Program-made: the position numbers and the translations under genes | DNA from: Isoptericola halotolerans | Lineage (GTDB): Bacteria > Actinomycetota > Actinomycetes > Actinomycetales > Cellulomonadaceae | Direction of reading: 5' to 3' | DNA: 64,000 bases | NCBI RefSeq assembly: GCF_003003075.1 | Contig: NZ_PVTX01000003.1 | Span: 124,001 to 188,000, forward strand | The notes under the pieces: generated by a model | The model's input: only the letters and a program-made list of their open reading frames with translations | Database searches by the model: none | Told to the model about the DNA's origin: nothing | Part shown: positions 11,677 through 19,461 of the stretch, piece by piece | Numbering within the stretch: the first letter of the stretch is position 1 | Layout of the letters: each line of letters begins with the position of its first letter

Positions 11677-11691
11677 GTGACGCTGCGTCAC
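11677..11691. promoter_or_regulatory. candidate response-regulator operator
   Basis: GTGACG-CTG-CGTCAC is a perfect 6+6 inverted repeat with a 3-base centre. It lies in the 164-base gap between the divergent kinase and ABC-transporter genes. A further half-site, TGACGCC, lies near 11722. This is where a DesR-type regulator would be expected to bind; the assignment is inference. Confidence 0.45.
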
Positions 11692-11772
11692 ACCGGGGCG
11701 ATGCGGTCCGTCATGCCGGCGGGTGACGCCGGGACACTGGGATCCCGCCGCCGTCGGCGGTCTGATGGGGCC

Positions 11773-12669
11773 ATGTCAACCAACACTGTGATCGACGTCG
11801 AGGGACTCGACGTCGCGTACGGCGACTTCCACGCCGTCAAGGACCTGTCGTTCCACATCGAGCGCGGTGAGCTCTACGCGCTCCTGGGGACCAACGGTGC
11901 CGGCAAGACGTCGACCCTCGAGGTCGTCGAGGGGCACCGCCAGGCCACCTCGGGCACGGTGCGCGTGCTCGGGTCGGACCCGGCCGACCGCTCGGTGGTG
12001 CGCCCACGGGTCGGGATCATGCTGCAGGAGAGCGGCTTCTCGGCCGACCTCACCGTCGCGGAGTCCGCGCGGCTGATCGGCCGCCTGAGCGGACGCGAGG
12101 ACTCCGTGGAGCGCGTCCTGGGCCTCGTCGACCTCGGGCACAAGGCGGACACCCGCACCGGTCAGCTCTCCGGCGGGGAGCGGCGTCGGCTCGACTTCGC
12201 GACCGCGGTGTACGGCAACCCGGAGCTCCTGTTCCTCGACGAGCCCACCACCGGCCTGGACATCGCGTCCCGGGACTCCCTGTGGGCCACGGTGCAGCGG
12301 CTGCGCGACGAGGGCACGACGGTCGTGCTGACGACCCACTACCTGGAGGAGGCGCAGCAGCGTGCCGACCGCATCGGCCTGATGCACCGCGGCACGTTCC
12401 GCCACCAGGGGACGGTGGCCGAGCTGACCCGGTCGCTCCCGGCCTCGATCCAGTTCTCGCTGCCGCGGCACGCCCCCGCGCCGCCGACGAGCTCCGTCCC
12501 GCAGGCCGATGCGTCCTACGCGATCGAGACCTTCGAGCTCCAGCGAGACCTCAAGCAGCTCCTCGACTGGGCAGACACCCACGGCGTCGAGCTGGAGGGC
12601 CTCTCCGCGGCACCGACCCGCCTGGACGACGTCTTCCGCGCCATCGGCGCCGACTCCACCGCTTCCTGA
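11773..12669 (+). CDS. ABC transporter ATP-binding protein
   Basis: ATPase subunit (298 residues) of a two-gene exporter. Walker A GTNGAGKT is at residues 39-46, the signature is LSGGERRRLDF, Walker B is LLFLDEPTTGLD and the switch histidine is in TTHYLEEA. The last 60 residues form an extra domain typical of multidrug or antibiotic exporters of the DrrA/CcmA type. The start at ATG 11773 excludes a long upstream open frame that would run through the shared promoter region. The permease gene follows 23 bases after the stop. Control by the divergent two-component system is likely. Confidence 0.94.
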   Translation: MSTNTVIDVEGLDVAYGDFHAVKDLSFHIERGELYALLGTNGAGKTSTLEVVEGHRQATSGTVRVLGSDPADRSVVRPRVGIMLQESGFSADLTVAESARLIGRLSGREDSVERVLGLVDLGHKADTRTGQLSGGERRRLDFATAVYGNPELLFLDEPTTGLDIASRDSLWATVQRLRDEGTTVVLTTHYLEEAQQRADRIGLMHRGTFRHQGTVAELTRSLPASIQFSLPRHAPAPPTSSVPQADASYAIETFELQRDLKQLLDWADTHGVELEGLSAAPTRLDDVFRAIGADSTAS

Positions 12670-12692
12670 CCTACCTCGAACAGGAGATCATC

Positions 12693-13415
12693 GTGCTTCC
12701 TCTCGCCCAGGCCGAGCTGGTCCAGCTCTTCCGCAACCGGTCGGTGCTCGTCACCAGCCTCCTCATGCCCGTCGCGGTCGCCGTCTTCTTCATCAGCTAC
12801 CGCGACGTCTTCACGCGGATCGGCAGCATCGGGTACGTCGCCGCCGTGCTCGTGTTCACGATCGCCGCGTTCAACCTCTATGCGACGACGGTCACCACGC
12901 TGGCCGCCCGGCGCCAGGGCCTCTTCCTCAAGCGGCTCCGGTCGACGGCGGCGAGCGACGCCACCATCCTGACCGGGCTCGTCCTGCCGGTCGGTGCCAT
13001 CGCTCTGGTGCAGATCGCCCTGATCCTCGGGGTCTTCGCCGCCGCCAGCGGCGGTGGACCTGTCGACGCCGTGCTCCTCGTCGCGGCGACCCTCGCGGCT
13101 TTCGCCATGATGCTCGCCCTGGGGATCGCGACCGCGGGCGTGACGAACTCCCCCGAGCACGCCCAGGTGACCGCCCTGCCCCTGAGCATCGGCGTGATCG
13201 CCGTCGCCAGCTGGGTCGGCATCACCGGCACCGAGAGCATGGCCCTGCTCAAGCGGCTCCTGCCCGGGGGTGCGGCCACCGAGCTGATCGTCGCCGCCTG
13301 GGACGGCGGCGCCGCGCTGACCGGCTCGCTCCCCCTGCTCGCCCCGACGCTGGCATGGGTCCTGGTCGCTGTCGCCGTCGCGGCGAAGATGTTCCGGTGG
13401 GAGCCGCGCCGCTGA
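12693..13415 (+). CDS. ABC transporter permease (ABC-2 type)
   Basis: Membrane subunit of 240 residues with six predicted hydrophobic helices, for example LVTSLLMPVAVAVFFISY and ALVQIALILGVFAAA. The start at GTG 12693 has CAGGAGA seven bases upstream, which rejects a longer open frame through the ATPase gene. It partners the preceding ATPase. The pair resembles the efflux systems often found beside LiaRS/DesKR-type two-component genes; the substrate is unknown. Confidence 0.9.
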   Translation: MLPLAQAELVQLFRNRSVLVTSLLMPVAVAVFFISYRDVFTRIGSIGYVAAVLVFTIAAFNLYATTVTTLAARRQGLFLKRLRSTAASDATILTGLVLPVGAIALVQIALILGVFAAASGGGPVDAVLLVAATLAAFAMMLALGIATAGVTNSPEHAQVTALPLSIGVIAVASWVGITGTESMALLKRLLPGGAATELIVAAWDGGAALTGSLPLLAPTLAWVLVAVAVAAKMFRWEPRR

Positions 13416-13428
13416 CGCTCCCGCCCGG

Positions 13429-13453
13429 GCCGGCCGCCTCTCAGGCGGCCGGC
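13429..13453. terminator. bidirectional hairpin terminator between convergent genes
   Basis: An 11-bp perfect stem (GCCGGCCGCCT at 13429-13439 with 13443-13453) and a 3-base loop. It lies after the ABC permease and overlaps the stop codon of the convergent acyltransferase gene, so it could serve both. Confidence 0.65.
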
Positions 13454-15171
13454 TCGGGCCGGTGCACGCCGCGAGGCCGGTAGCCGAGCTCCTCGGAGAG
13501 GTCGAGGAGGTCCGCGAGCAGCCAGACGGTGGCGAGCCACATCTCGGTTCCCTGCAGGCTCGGCAGGGTGCCGTCGGCCCCGCGGGTCGCCGGGTGCGGG
13601 ACGCGGAAGGCGAGGCCGACGCCGTCCTGCCAGCCGGGGAGCACCGCCGCCAGGAGCCGGCGGGCCGTGGCCCGGACCTCGTCGGTGCGGTGGCCGGTGG
13701 ATCGAGCCGACCAGAGGGGGTGGGCGACGTCGAGGACGTTGCACGCGGTGTAGCTCTCCGGGCGGAACCAGCGGTCGTCGCGGACGTGCGCCAGGACGGT
13801 GTCGACGACGCGGTCCGGGTACGGGACAGGCAGACCGTGCTGCGCGAAGGTGCCGCGGGTCGTCCGGTAGTACCCGTTGACGGGTTGGAGCAGACCCCCG
13901 TCCGGAGTGGGCCGCCCCCAGAGGCCCGTCGCGGGGTCGGCCCTCGTCAGCAACCACCCCATGAGCGTCTCGAGCGCCCCGGACACCGGGCCGTGGTCCG
14001 CGCCGTCCTCCGTGTCGCCCTCCGCGTCGTCCCGGCGGGCGTTCCACAGCAGAGCCGTCCCGAGCGCGTCGACCTGGTGCCCGGCGCCCCACGCGTCGCG
14101 ACGCCAGGGCAGCGCGTCCAGGGCGGCGACGAGCTCGGGAGCGCTGCGCCGGGCGAACCGGATCGGCACCGCGAACCTGCTGCCGAGCAGGTCGAGCGCG
14201 TACCCGACGCACAGCACGTGGTAGCTCTCGTCCGGGTGCGGCCACGGCTCGTCGGCCGGGGCACGCCGGCCGTCGGACGACAGCTCACCCACGAGCCCGG
14301 TCCGCGGGTCCTGCCACGAGCGCAGCCGGTCGACCTGCTCGGCTGCGGGCAGCTGCCCGGGTGCTGCACCGAGGAGGAGGTCCGCGACCTCGATCGCGTC
14401 GCACTGGGCGCGGACCGTCGCCCGGCCGCCCGGCCGGTCGAGGAACAGCCGTGCCCGCGGGTCCCAGTGGCTGGCGAGGACGTCCGGCGCCTGGTCGCGA
14501 GCGCGGTCGGCGAACGCGCGGAGGGCCTCCGCCAGGCCGTCGCCCGAGGCGGCGGCACGGGGAGCGCCGGACGGCGGCACCCGCCACTTGAGCACGCGTG
14601 CCGGGTTCCCCCCGACGACGGCGCCGGGCGGCACGTCCTTGGTGACGACGGCACCCGCGGCGAGGACGGCGGCGTCGCCGACCGTGACGCCGTCGAGCAG
14701 GACGACGTGCGACCCGATCCACACGTCGTCCCCGACGCTGATCCCCCGCGACGTCAACGGCTGCTGGTGGACCTCGGTGCCGGCGTCGAACGTGTGGTTG
14801 AACCCGAGGATCGAGGTGTGCGCCCCGATGCGCACCGCGTCGCCGAGGACGACGTCGCCGCGCACCACCGTGTACGCGTTGACCGAGCAGTCCCGCCCGG
14901 CGCGCAGCGTCCCGGTGAGATAGGCGCCGGCCGCCACGTACGTCCGCTCCCCGAGGGTGAGGTGCTCGTTCTGCACGGCGGCGTGCTCCGAGACGAACAC
15001 GCCGTCCGCCAGCCTCCACGTGGGGTGCAGGCCCTGCAGGTGGTCCTGCCAGGCGAGCTGGCGGGCACGCTGCTCGTCGTCGGCGTCGGTCCAGAAGCCC
15101 CAGGGTGAGAAGTCGTGGTCGTGCGGACGTGTGCCGCTGCCGGGGGCGACGCCCTGCGCATCGGGTCTCAC
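13441..15171 (-). CDS. left-handed beta-helix acyltransferase fused to a helical-barrel domain
   Basis: A 576-residue two-part protein. Residues of roughly 30-230 are a hexapeptide-repeat acetyltransferase, with repeats such as VVRGDVVLGDAVRIGAHTS, IGSHVVLLDGVTVGDAAVLA and the terminal GAVVGGNPARVLKWR. From about residue 250 to the end there is an alpha-helical region with repeated Trp and His motifs (ETLMGWLLTRADPATGLWG, YYRTTRG, ACNVLDVAHPLW) that looks like an alpha/alpha barrel, perhaps a sugar-active or sugar-binding fold. The start at GTG 15171 has AGGAG at good spacing; an ATG at 15222 has no ribosome binding site. Function is probably modification of a sugar or polysaccharide, but this is inference. 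Confidence 0.75.
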   Translation of the reverse strand: MRPDAQGVAPGSGTRPHDHDFSPWGFWTDADDEQRARQLAWQDHLQGLHPTWRLADGVFVSEHAAVQNEHLTLGERTYVAAGAYLTGTLRAGRDCSVNAYTVVRGDVVLGDAVRIGAHTSILGFNHTFDAGTEVHQQPLTSRGISVGDDVWIGSHVVLLDGVTVGDAAVLAAGAVVTKDVPPGAVVGGNPARVLKWRVPPSGAPRAAASGDGLAEALRAFADRARDQAPDVLASHWDPRARLFLDRPGGRATVRAQCDAIEVADLLLGAAPGQLPAAEQVDRLRSWQDPRTGLVGELSSDGRRAPADEPWPHPDESYHVLCVGYALDLLGSRFAVPIRFARRSAPELVAALDALPWRRDAWGAGHQVDALGTALLWNARRDDAEGDTEDGADHGPVSGALETLMGWLLTRADPATGLWGRPTPDGGLLQPVNGYYRTTRGTFAQHGLPVPYPDRVVDTVLAHVRDDRWFRPESYTACNVLDVAHPLWSARSTGHRTDEVRATARRLLAAVLPGWQDGVGLAFRVPHPATRGADGTLPSLQGTEMWLATVWLLADLLDLSEELGYRPRGVHRPEPAA

Positions 15172-15278
15172 AGTGCTCCTGGGATCGGGCGGGTGACGCC
15201 CGGTCGGCGCCGACGCGGACATGCTACGGCGGGCCCGGCGGCCGGGACGGCTCCTCGGCCGCCGCGGTCCGGGAACGA

Positions 15279-16061
15279 TCACGGTCGATCAGCCGGGCCG
15301 CCGGGGCGCCGGTGGATCGCCAGGTCGGTCCGTCCGGGCGCGTGCTCCTCGAGCAGCCGCCGCTGCGCGTCGTAGTCGTCGAGCAGCCGCCGGTAGGGCA
15401 GCGGCTCGTCGGTGCCGAGGTTCTCGAACCGCTTGCGCACCTGCGCCCTGGCGTCCTCGACGCCCGCCCACACCGGGGAGTCGACGCCGAGCAGGGCGAG
15501 CGGCGCCAAGGGCTCGATGCCCGTGTACCAGAGGATCCCGTGGTTCACGGGGAACAGCAGGTCCTCGATGTGGCCGTTCACGCCGCGCGGCCCGAAGGCC
15601 TCCGCCCGGTCGCCCGCTGTCGTCACGACCAGCCCGCGCTTGCCCGCGAACGCACCGTCACCGTACTTGCGGGGGTTGCCCGCGGCGTCGCGCAGGCCGT
15701 AGGCGAAACCCTGGGTGAAGACCCGGTCGACCCATCCCTTGAGGACGGCCGGCATCCCCGCCCACCAGAGCGGGAAGACCAGGACGAGGAGGTCGGCCCG
15801 GCGCAGGAGCTCCTGGTGCCGCGCGACCTCCGCGTCCAGGGTGCCCGACGCCGCCGCGTCGAGCGCGTGGGTGCCGACCGGCGCGGTCAGCTCCTCGACG
15901 CCGTAGTCCGACGGCCGGACGGCGGGGTGCCAGCCGAGCCGCGCCAGGTCGACCAGGACGACGTCGTCGCCCTGGTCACGGAGCGTCGACTCGGCGGTGG
16001 CGGCGAGGTCCGCGGTCAGGGAGCCGGCCGACGGAGCCGCGGAGACGATGAGTGCCTGCAT
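15279..16061 (-). CDS. flavodoxin-fold NAD(P)H:quinone oxidoreductase
   Basis: A 260-residue member of the MdaB/NQO-like family that reduces quinones by two electrons using FMN or FAD. The N-terminus MQALIVSAAPSAGSLTADLA fits the flavin phosphate loop, and the substrate-side motif LVFPLWWAGMPAVLKGWVDR is characteristic. The start at ATG 16061 has TACGGT (16073-16068) six bases upstream, indicating a leaderless transcript; the open frame extends further but would enter the promoter. It is divergent from an HxlR-type regulator, a common pairing for electrophile- or quinone-responsive reductases. Confidence 0.88.
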   Translation of the reverse strand: MQALIVSAAPSAGSLTADLAATAESTLRDQGDDVVLVDLARLGWHPAVRPSDYGVEELTAPVGTHALDAAASGTLDAEVARHQELLRRADLLVLVFPLWWAGMPAVLKGWVDRVFTQGFAYGLRDAAGNPRKYGDGAFAGKRGLVVTTAGDRAEAFGPRGVNGHIEDLLFPVNHGILWYTGIEPLAPLALLGVDSPVWAGVEDARAQVRKRFENLGTDEPLPYRRLLDDYDAQRRLLEEHAPGRTDLAIHRRPGGPADRP

Positions 16062-16067
16062 GGTGTG

Positions 16068-16124
16068 ACCGTAGGCACAACCGACCGCCAGCGGTAGTAC
16101 GGTCATCTGTGTCACCAAGGGACA
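16068..16124. promoter_or_regulatory. divergent promoters and possible HxlR operator
   Basis: The 83-base gap holds TACGGT on the minus strand (16073-16068) for the reductase and TACGGT on the plus strand (16098-16103) for hxlR. Across the predicted hxlR transcription start lies TGTC-N7-GACA (16110-16124), a short inverted repeat that could be an autoregulatory site. The arms are only 4 bp, so the operator call is weak. Confidence 0.4.
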
Positions 16125-16144
16125 TCAGGGGAAGCGAGGACCCC

Positions 16145-16510
16145 ATGCGGGACGCGGTACGACGCGCGCTGGAGGTGTGCCCGGTCGAGGTCGGCATCGC
16201 CGTCGCCGGCGGGGACTGGAAGCTGACCACCGTGTCGAAGCTGGCCGACGGGCCGCTGCGCTTCGGCGAGCTGCAGCGGGCCGTGGGTCCCGTCTCGGCC
16301 AAGACGCTCACCCGCCAGCTCCGGGCGCTGGAGACCGACGGCGTCGTGCTGCGCACCGTGTACCCCGAGGTACCGCCGCGCGTGACCTACGAGCTCACGG
16401 AGGCCGGCCGCGAGCTGGCCACGATCGCCACGCTGCTGGGCCGCTGGAGCGAGCGGTTCGTCCCCCGGCCGGGACCAGATGCCGTCTCAGAATATGGTCC
16501 CGCATCGTGA
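16145..16510 (+). CDS. HxlR-family transcriptional regulator
   Basis: A winged-helix regulator of 121 residues. The N-terminal cysteine is present in EVCPVEVGIAVAGGDWKL, in the position where redox-sensing HxlR/YodB/HypR proteins carry a reactive Cys. The DNA-binding helix is VSAKTLTRQLRALETDG and the wing is YPEVPPRVTYELTEAGREL. The start at ATG 16145 has GAGGA upstream. It probably controls the divergent quinone reductase; this is inferred from position. Confidence 0.9.
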   Translation: MRDAVRRALEVCPVEVGIAVAGGDWKLTTVSKLADGPLRFGELQRAVGPVSAKTLTRQLRALETDGVVLRTVYPEVPPRVTYELTEAGRELATIATLLGRWSERFVPRPGPDAVSEYGPAS

Positions 16511-16541
16511 GATCCGCTGGGCAGCGCCCCTGGCAGGGCGT

Positions 16542-16547
16542 TACCGT
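16542..16547 (+). promoter_or_regulatory. -10 element of the metX leader transcript
   Basis: TACCGT ends exactly six bases before the ATG of a seven-codon ORF, the same geometry seen before many start codons in this window. The transcript would begin at the A of that ATG. No -35 match is obvious. Confidence 0.5.
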
Positions 16548-16553
16548 CGCACC

Positions 16554-16577
16554 ATGACTCGTCGAATGCGCAGCTGA
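16554..16577 (+). CDS. short upstream ORF (candidate leader peptide) ahead of metX
   Basis: ATG-ACT-CGT-CGA-ATG-CGC-AGC-TGA encodes MTRRMRS and ends 100 bases before metX. It is placed as a leaderless ORF, with TACCGT six bases upstream. Two of seven residues are Met and three are Arg. The 100 bases between it and metX are rich in C and G and hold no other ORF of note; the metX ribosome binding site is near 16665-16672. A role in translation-dependent attenuation of metX is inferred, not shown. Confidence 0.5.
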   Translation: MTRRMRS

Positions 16578-16677
16578 CCACCGCGCACCTTCGCCTGCCT
16601 GCGGCCACGCACCGGGCAGCCACACGCCGCGTGCGCCCGCCCGACCGCACCGCCGGAGACCGCAGCCAGGAGAGACG

Positions 16678-17913
16678 ATGACCCCGACGCCGACCAGCAC
16701 GACGAGACCGGCGGGCGCTCCCGCGGCAGTCCGACCCCGCGCCACCCGCCGCGGCCCCGCGTCGCCCGTCCCGGCGTCCGGCGCCTGGCGCGAGGGCGAC
16801 CCGGTCGCGGACCGCCGGTTCGCCGACGTCGGCACCTTCGACCTCGAGGCCGGCGGACGCCTGCCGGACGTGCGCGTGGCCTACGAGACGTACGGCGAGC
16901 TCGCACCGGACGGCTCCAACGCTGTCCTGGTCCTCCACGCGCTCACCGGCGACGCCCACGTGCGCGGTCCCGCCGGGCCCGGCCAGCTCACCGCCGGCTG
17001 GTGGGAGCCCATGATCGGCCCCGGCGCACCGATCGACACCGACCGGTACTTCGTGGTGGTGCCCAACGTGCTCGGCGGCTGCCAGGGAACCACCGGCCCG
17101 GCGTCCACCGCACCCGACGGCCGGCCGTGGGGCGGCCGGTTCCCGCGCATCACGACGCGCGACCAGGTCGCCGTCGAGGTCGAGCTGGCCCGGCTGCTCG
17201 GCATCCGCTCGTGGGCCACCGTCGTCGGCGCCTCCATGGGTGGCATGCGCGTGCTGGAGTGGGCGATCCTCGGGCCCGAGGCCGGCATCGAGGTGCGCTC
17301 CGTCGCCGCCATCGCCACCGCCGCGCAGTCGTCGGGCGACCAGATCGCCTGGGCCCACCCGCAGCTCGGCGCCATCCGGGCCGACCCGCGCTGGAACGGC
17401 GGCGACTACTACGACGCCCCGGACGGCGAGGGCCCGCACGCCGGACTGGCGATCGCGCGGCAGATCGCGCACACCACCTACCGCACCGCACGCGAGCTCG
17501 ACGAGCGGTTCGGGCGCCTGCCCCAGGGCGGCGAGGACCCGTTCGACGACGGCCGCTTCGCCGTGCAGTCGTACCTCGACCACCACGGCGACAAGCTCGC
17601 ACGCCGGTTCGACGCCAACTCCTACCTGCGGCTCACCGAGACGATGATGACGCACGACCTCGGCCGGGACCGCGGCGGGGTGGACTCCGCCCTGGCGCAG
17701 ATCACCGCACGGGCGCTCGTCGTGGCGGTAGACAGCGACCGGCTGTTCCCGCCGGCACAGTGCGCCCGGATCGCCGCGGGGGTGCCGGGCGCCGGGGAGC
17801 TGCGCGTCATCACCTCCGACTTCGGGCACGACGGGTTCCTGCTCGAGCACGACCAGACGGGACCGCTGCTGCGGGACTTCCTCACCGAGGTCGCGCCGGT
17901 TCCTCCCGCATAG
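16678..17913 (+). CDS. metX: homoserine O-acetyltransferase
   Basis: Acetylates homoserine with acetyl-CoA, making the substrate of MetY. It is 411 residues long with an alpha/beta-hydrolase fold. The nucleophile is in GASMGGMRVLEW, the acid in AVDSDRLFPPAQ and the histidine in GHDGFLLEHDQ. The N-terminal 25 residues are Pro/Ala/Thr-rich and probably disordered. The start at ATG 16678 has CAGGAGAG upstream. It is preceded by a seven-codon leader ORF and a 124-base untranslated region, so post-transcription-initiation control is plausible. Confidence 0.96.
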   Translation: MTPTPTSTTRPAGAPAAVRPRATRRGPASPVPASGAWREGDPVADRRFADVGTFDLEAGGRLPDVRVAYETYGELAPDGSNAVLVLHALTGDAHVRGPAGPGQLTAGWWEPMIGPGAPIDTDRYFVVVPNVLGGCQGTTGPASTAPDGRPWGGRFPRITTRDQVAVEVELARLLGIRSWATVVGASMGGMRVLEWAILGPEAGIEVRSVAAIATAAQSSGDQIAWAHPQLGAIRADPRWNGGDYYDAPDGEGPHAGLAIARQIAHTTYRTARELDERFGRLPQGGEDPFDDGRFAVQSYLDHHGDKLARRFDANSYLRLTETMMTHDLGRDRGGVDSALAQITARALVVAVDSDRLFPPAQCARIAAGVPGAGELRVITSDFGHDGFLLEHDQTGPLLRDFLTEVAPVPPA

Positions 17914-17948
17914 CGCGCGAGCGGGGCACGCCGGACCCACCATGGTGC

Positions 17949-17969
17949 GGGACGCCGCCAGGGCGTCCC
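17949..17969 (+). terminator. short hairpin after metX
   Basis: GGGACGCC (17949-17956) pairs with GGCGTCCC (17962-17969) around a 5-base loop. It begins 35 bases after the metX stop and just before the ribosome binding site of the next gene. It may be a weak terminator. Confidence 0.4.
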
Positions 17970-17991
17970 CGTCCCTCCAGGAGGACCGACC

Positions 17992-18411
17992 ATGGCCAGG
18001 CTCACCCCCTACCTCAGCTTCCGGGACCAGGCCCGCGAGGCCCTCGAGTTCTACCGGACCGCGCTCGGCGGTGAGCTGGAGATCATGACGTTCGGCTCCA
18101 TGCCCGGCATGACCGACGACCCCGCCGAGGAAGAGCTCGTCATGCACGGTCAGCTCGAGGCGCCCGGCGGGCTCGTCCTCATGGCCGCCGACACGCCGTC
18201 GTCCATGCCGTACGTGCCCGCGACGAGCGGCGTGACGGTGGCGCTCACCGGCGGCCCGGAGGACATGGACCACGTGCAGGCGGCGATCAGCACGTTGCTC
18301 GACGGCGCCACCGACGTCATGCCGTTCGACCCGGCACCCTGGGGCGACCACTACGGTCAGCTCACCGACCGCTACGGCATCACCTGGATGTTCGACGTCG
18401 GCGCGAGCTGA
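17992..18411 (+). CDS. VOC-superfamily (PhnB/glyoxalase-like) protein
   Basis: A 139-residue protein of the vicinal-oxygen-chelate superfamily, close to the PhnB/YjdN group: the N-terminus TPYLSFRDQAREALEFYRTA and the C-terminal WGDHYGQLTDRYGITWMFD are typical. Metal ligands are not certain. The start is ATG 17992 with CAGGAGGA upstream. It could share a transcript with metX, but a small hairpin lies between them. The function is unknown. Confidence 0.85.
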   Translation: MARLTPYLSFRDQAREALEFYRTALGGELEIMTFGSMPGMTDDPAEEELVMHGQLEAPGGLVLMAADTPSSMPYVPATSGVTVALTGGPEDMDHVQAAISTLLDGATDVMPFDPAPWGDHYGQLTDRYGITWMFDVGAS

Positions 18412-18420
18412 CCCGGACCG

Positions 18421-19410
18421 CTACGCGAGCAGGACCGCCTCCCGGCGACGCTCGAGCGTCACCAGGTCCTGCTCCACCACGACCCGCCGGTCGGCCAGCC
18501 GCTGGGTGACGTGCTGGACGGCGGCGCGCGCGGCCTCGACCCGGTCGCGCGACGCACGGATGTGCCGGGCCACGGACAGGTCGCTGAAGACGTTGTCGAA
18601 CCAGATGTCGAACGTCCGCGTCAGGCCCTCCACGCCCAGCACACCGACGCCGCGCTCGCCGACGTCGCCCAGCTCGACCGCCAGGTGGGCCAGCGCCGCG
18701 TCGGCGACCCGGACCCGCTCGGCCGCCCGGTCCAGGCGGTGGTGCTTGGCCATGCTCGCCAGCCAGTCGCCACCCAGGAAGGTGTCGTAGGTCGACCAGC
18801 CGTCGGCCCCGGCCAGCTCGCCCGCCGCCGCCTCGAGAGCGTGCGCGGCGGCGTCGGCCGCCTCCTGCGCCTGGTCGATCTCGACCTGCTCCGCCCGCCG
18901 GCGTCCCCGGCGTTCCGCGACGTCCACGAGCTCGGCGCCGCGGCCGCCGCCCGCCGTCCACAGCCACGCCTCCTTGTCGGCCAGCGCCTGCTCCCGCCGC
19001 CCGGCGACGTCACCGAGCCCGACGACGGCGTCCTCGGCCACCTGCAGCTCGCGCCGGGCCGCCGCACGGCGCGCCTCGGCCGCCGCGGCGGCGTATTCCG
19101 CGGCCTGCTGCTCGGCGCGCTCGGTGTCGAGGCGGTCCTCGCGGGTGCCGCGCAGCGTCGCCCAGAGCCGGTCGAGGCTCGGCGACTCGAGCCGGTCGAC
19201 GTCGGCCGACTCGGCGGCGAGCAGCTCCTGCGCCCGGGCCACCGCCTGCTCGGCCACCCGCAGCCCCGACGCCGCACGTTCCCGGCGGGCCAGGTAGTCG
19301 GCGAGCAGCGTGGCGTCCTGCTGCGCCCGCTCGACGCGCGCCTCCAGGGCCGCGGAGTCGGGATCGGTGGGGTCGGGCTCGGCAGGTCGGTGCACGACGT
19401 CGTCAACCAT
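18421..19410 (-). CDS. coiled-coil protein of unknown function
   Basis: I do not recognise the family. The 329 residues are Ala/Glu/Arg-rich with long stretches predicted to form coiled coils (ARVERAQQDATLLADYL; EQQAAEYAAAAAEARRAAAR; AAHALEAAAGELA). The middle is less helical, with STYDTFLGGDWLASMAKHH and FDIWFDNVFSDL. There is no signal peptide or membrane segment. ATG 19410 is chosen because TATGTT (19423-19418) lies seven bases upstream, indicating a leaderless start. It is divergent from a quinone reductase-like gene, with 51 bases between start codons, and convergent with the VOC gene. Confidence 0.7.
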   Translation of the reverse strand: MVDDVVHRPAEPDPTDPDSAALEARVERAQQDATLLADYLARRERAASGLRVAEQAVARAQELLAAESADVDRLESPSLDRLWATLRGTREDRLDTERAEQQAAEYAAAAAEARRAAARRELQVAEDAVVGLGDVAGRREQALADKEAWLWTAGGGRGAELVDVAERRGRRRAEQVEIDQAQEAADAAAHALEAAAGELAGADGWSTYDTFLGGDWLASMAKHHRLDRAAERVRVADAALAHLAVELGDVGERGVGVLGVEGLTRTFDIWFDNVFSDLSVARHIRASRDRVEAARAAVQHVTQRLADRRVVVEQDLVTLERRREAVLLA

Positions 19411-19461
19411 GGCGACCAACATAGTGGCCCGCGGCACCGGAAGGTCCTCTACGTTGGGACC

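Noticed and set aside
13416-13440. Possible attachment site or mobile-element end near the GC palindrome
   Set aside because: The palindrome fits a simple bidirectional terminator; there is no integrase or direct repeat nearby.
16578-16677. Possible SAM riboswitch before metX
   Set aside because: No recognisable SAM-I, SAM-II or SAM-IV core; the region is too short and C-rich for a clear aptamer.
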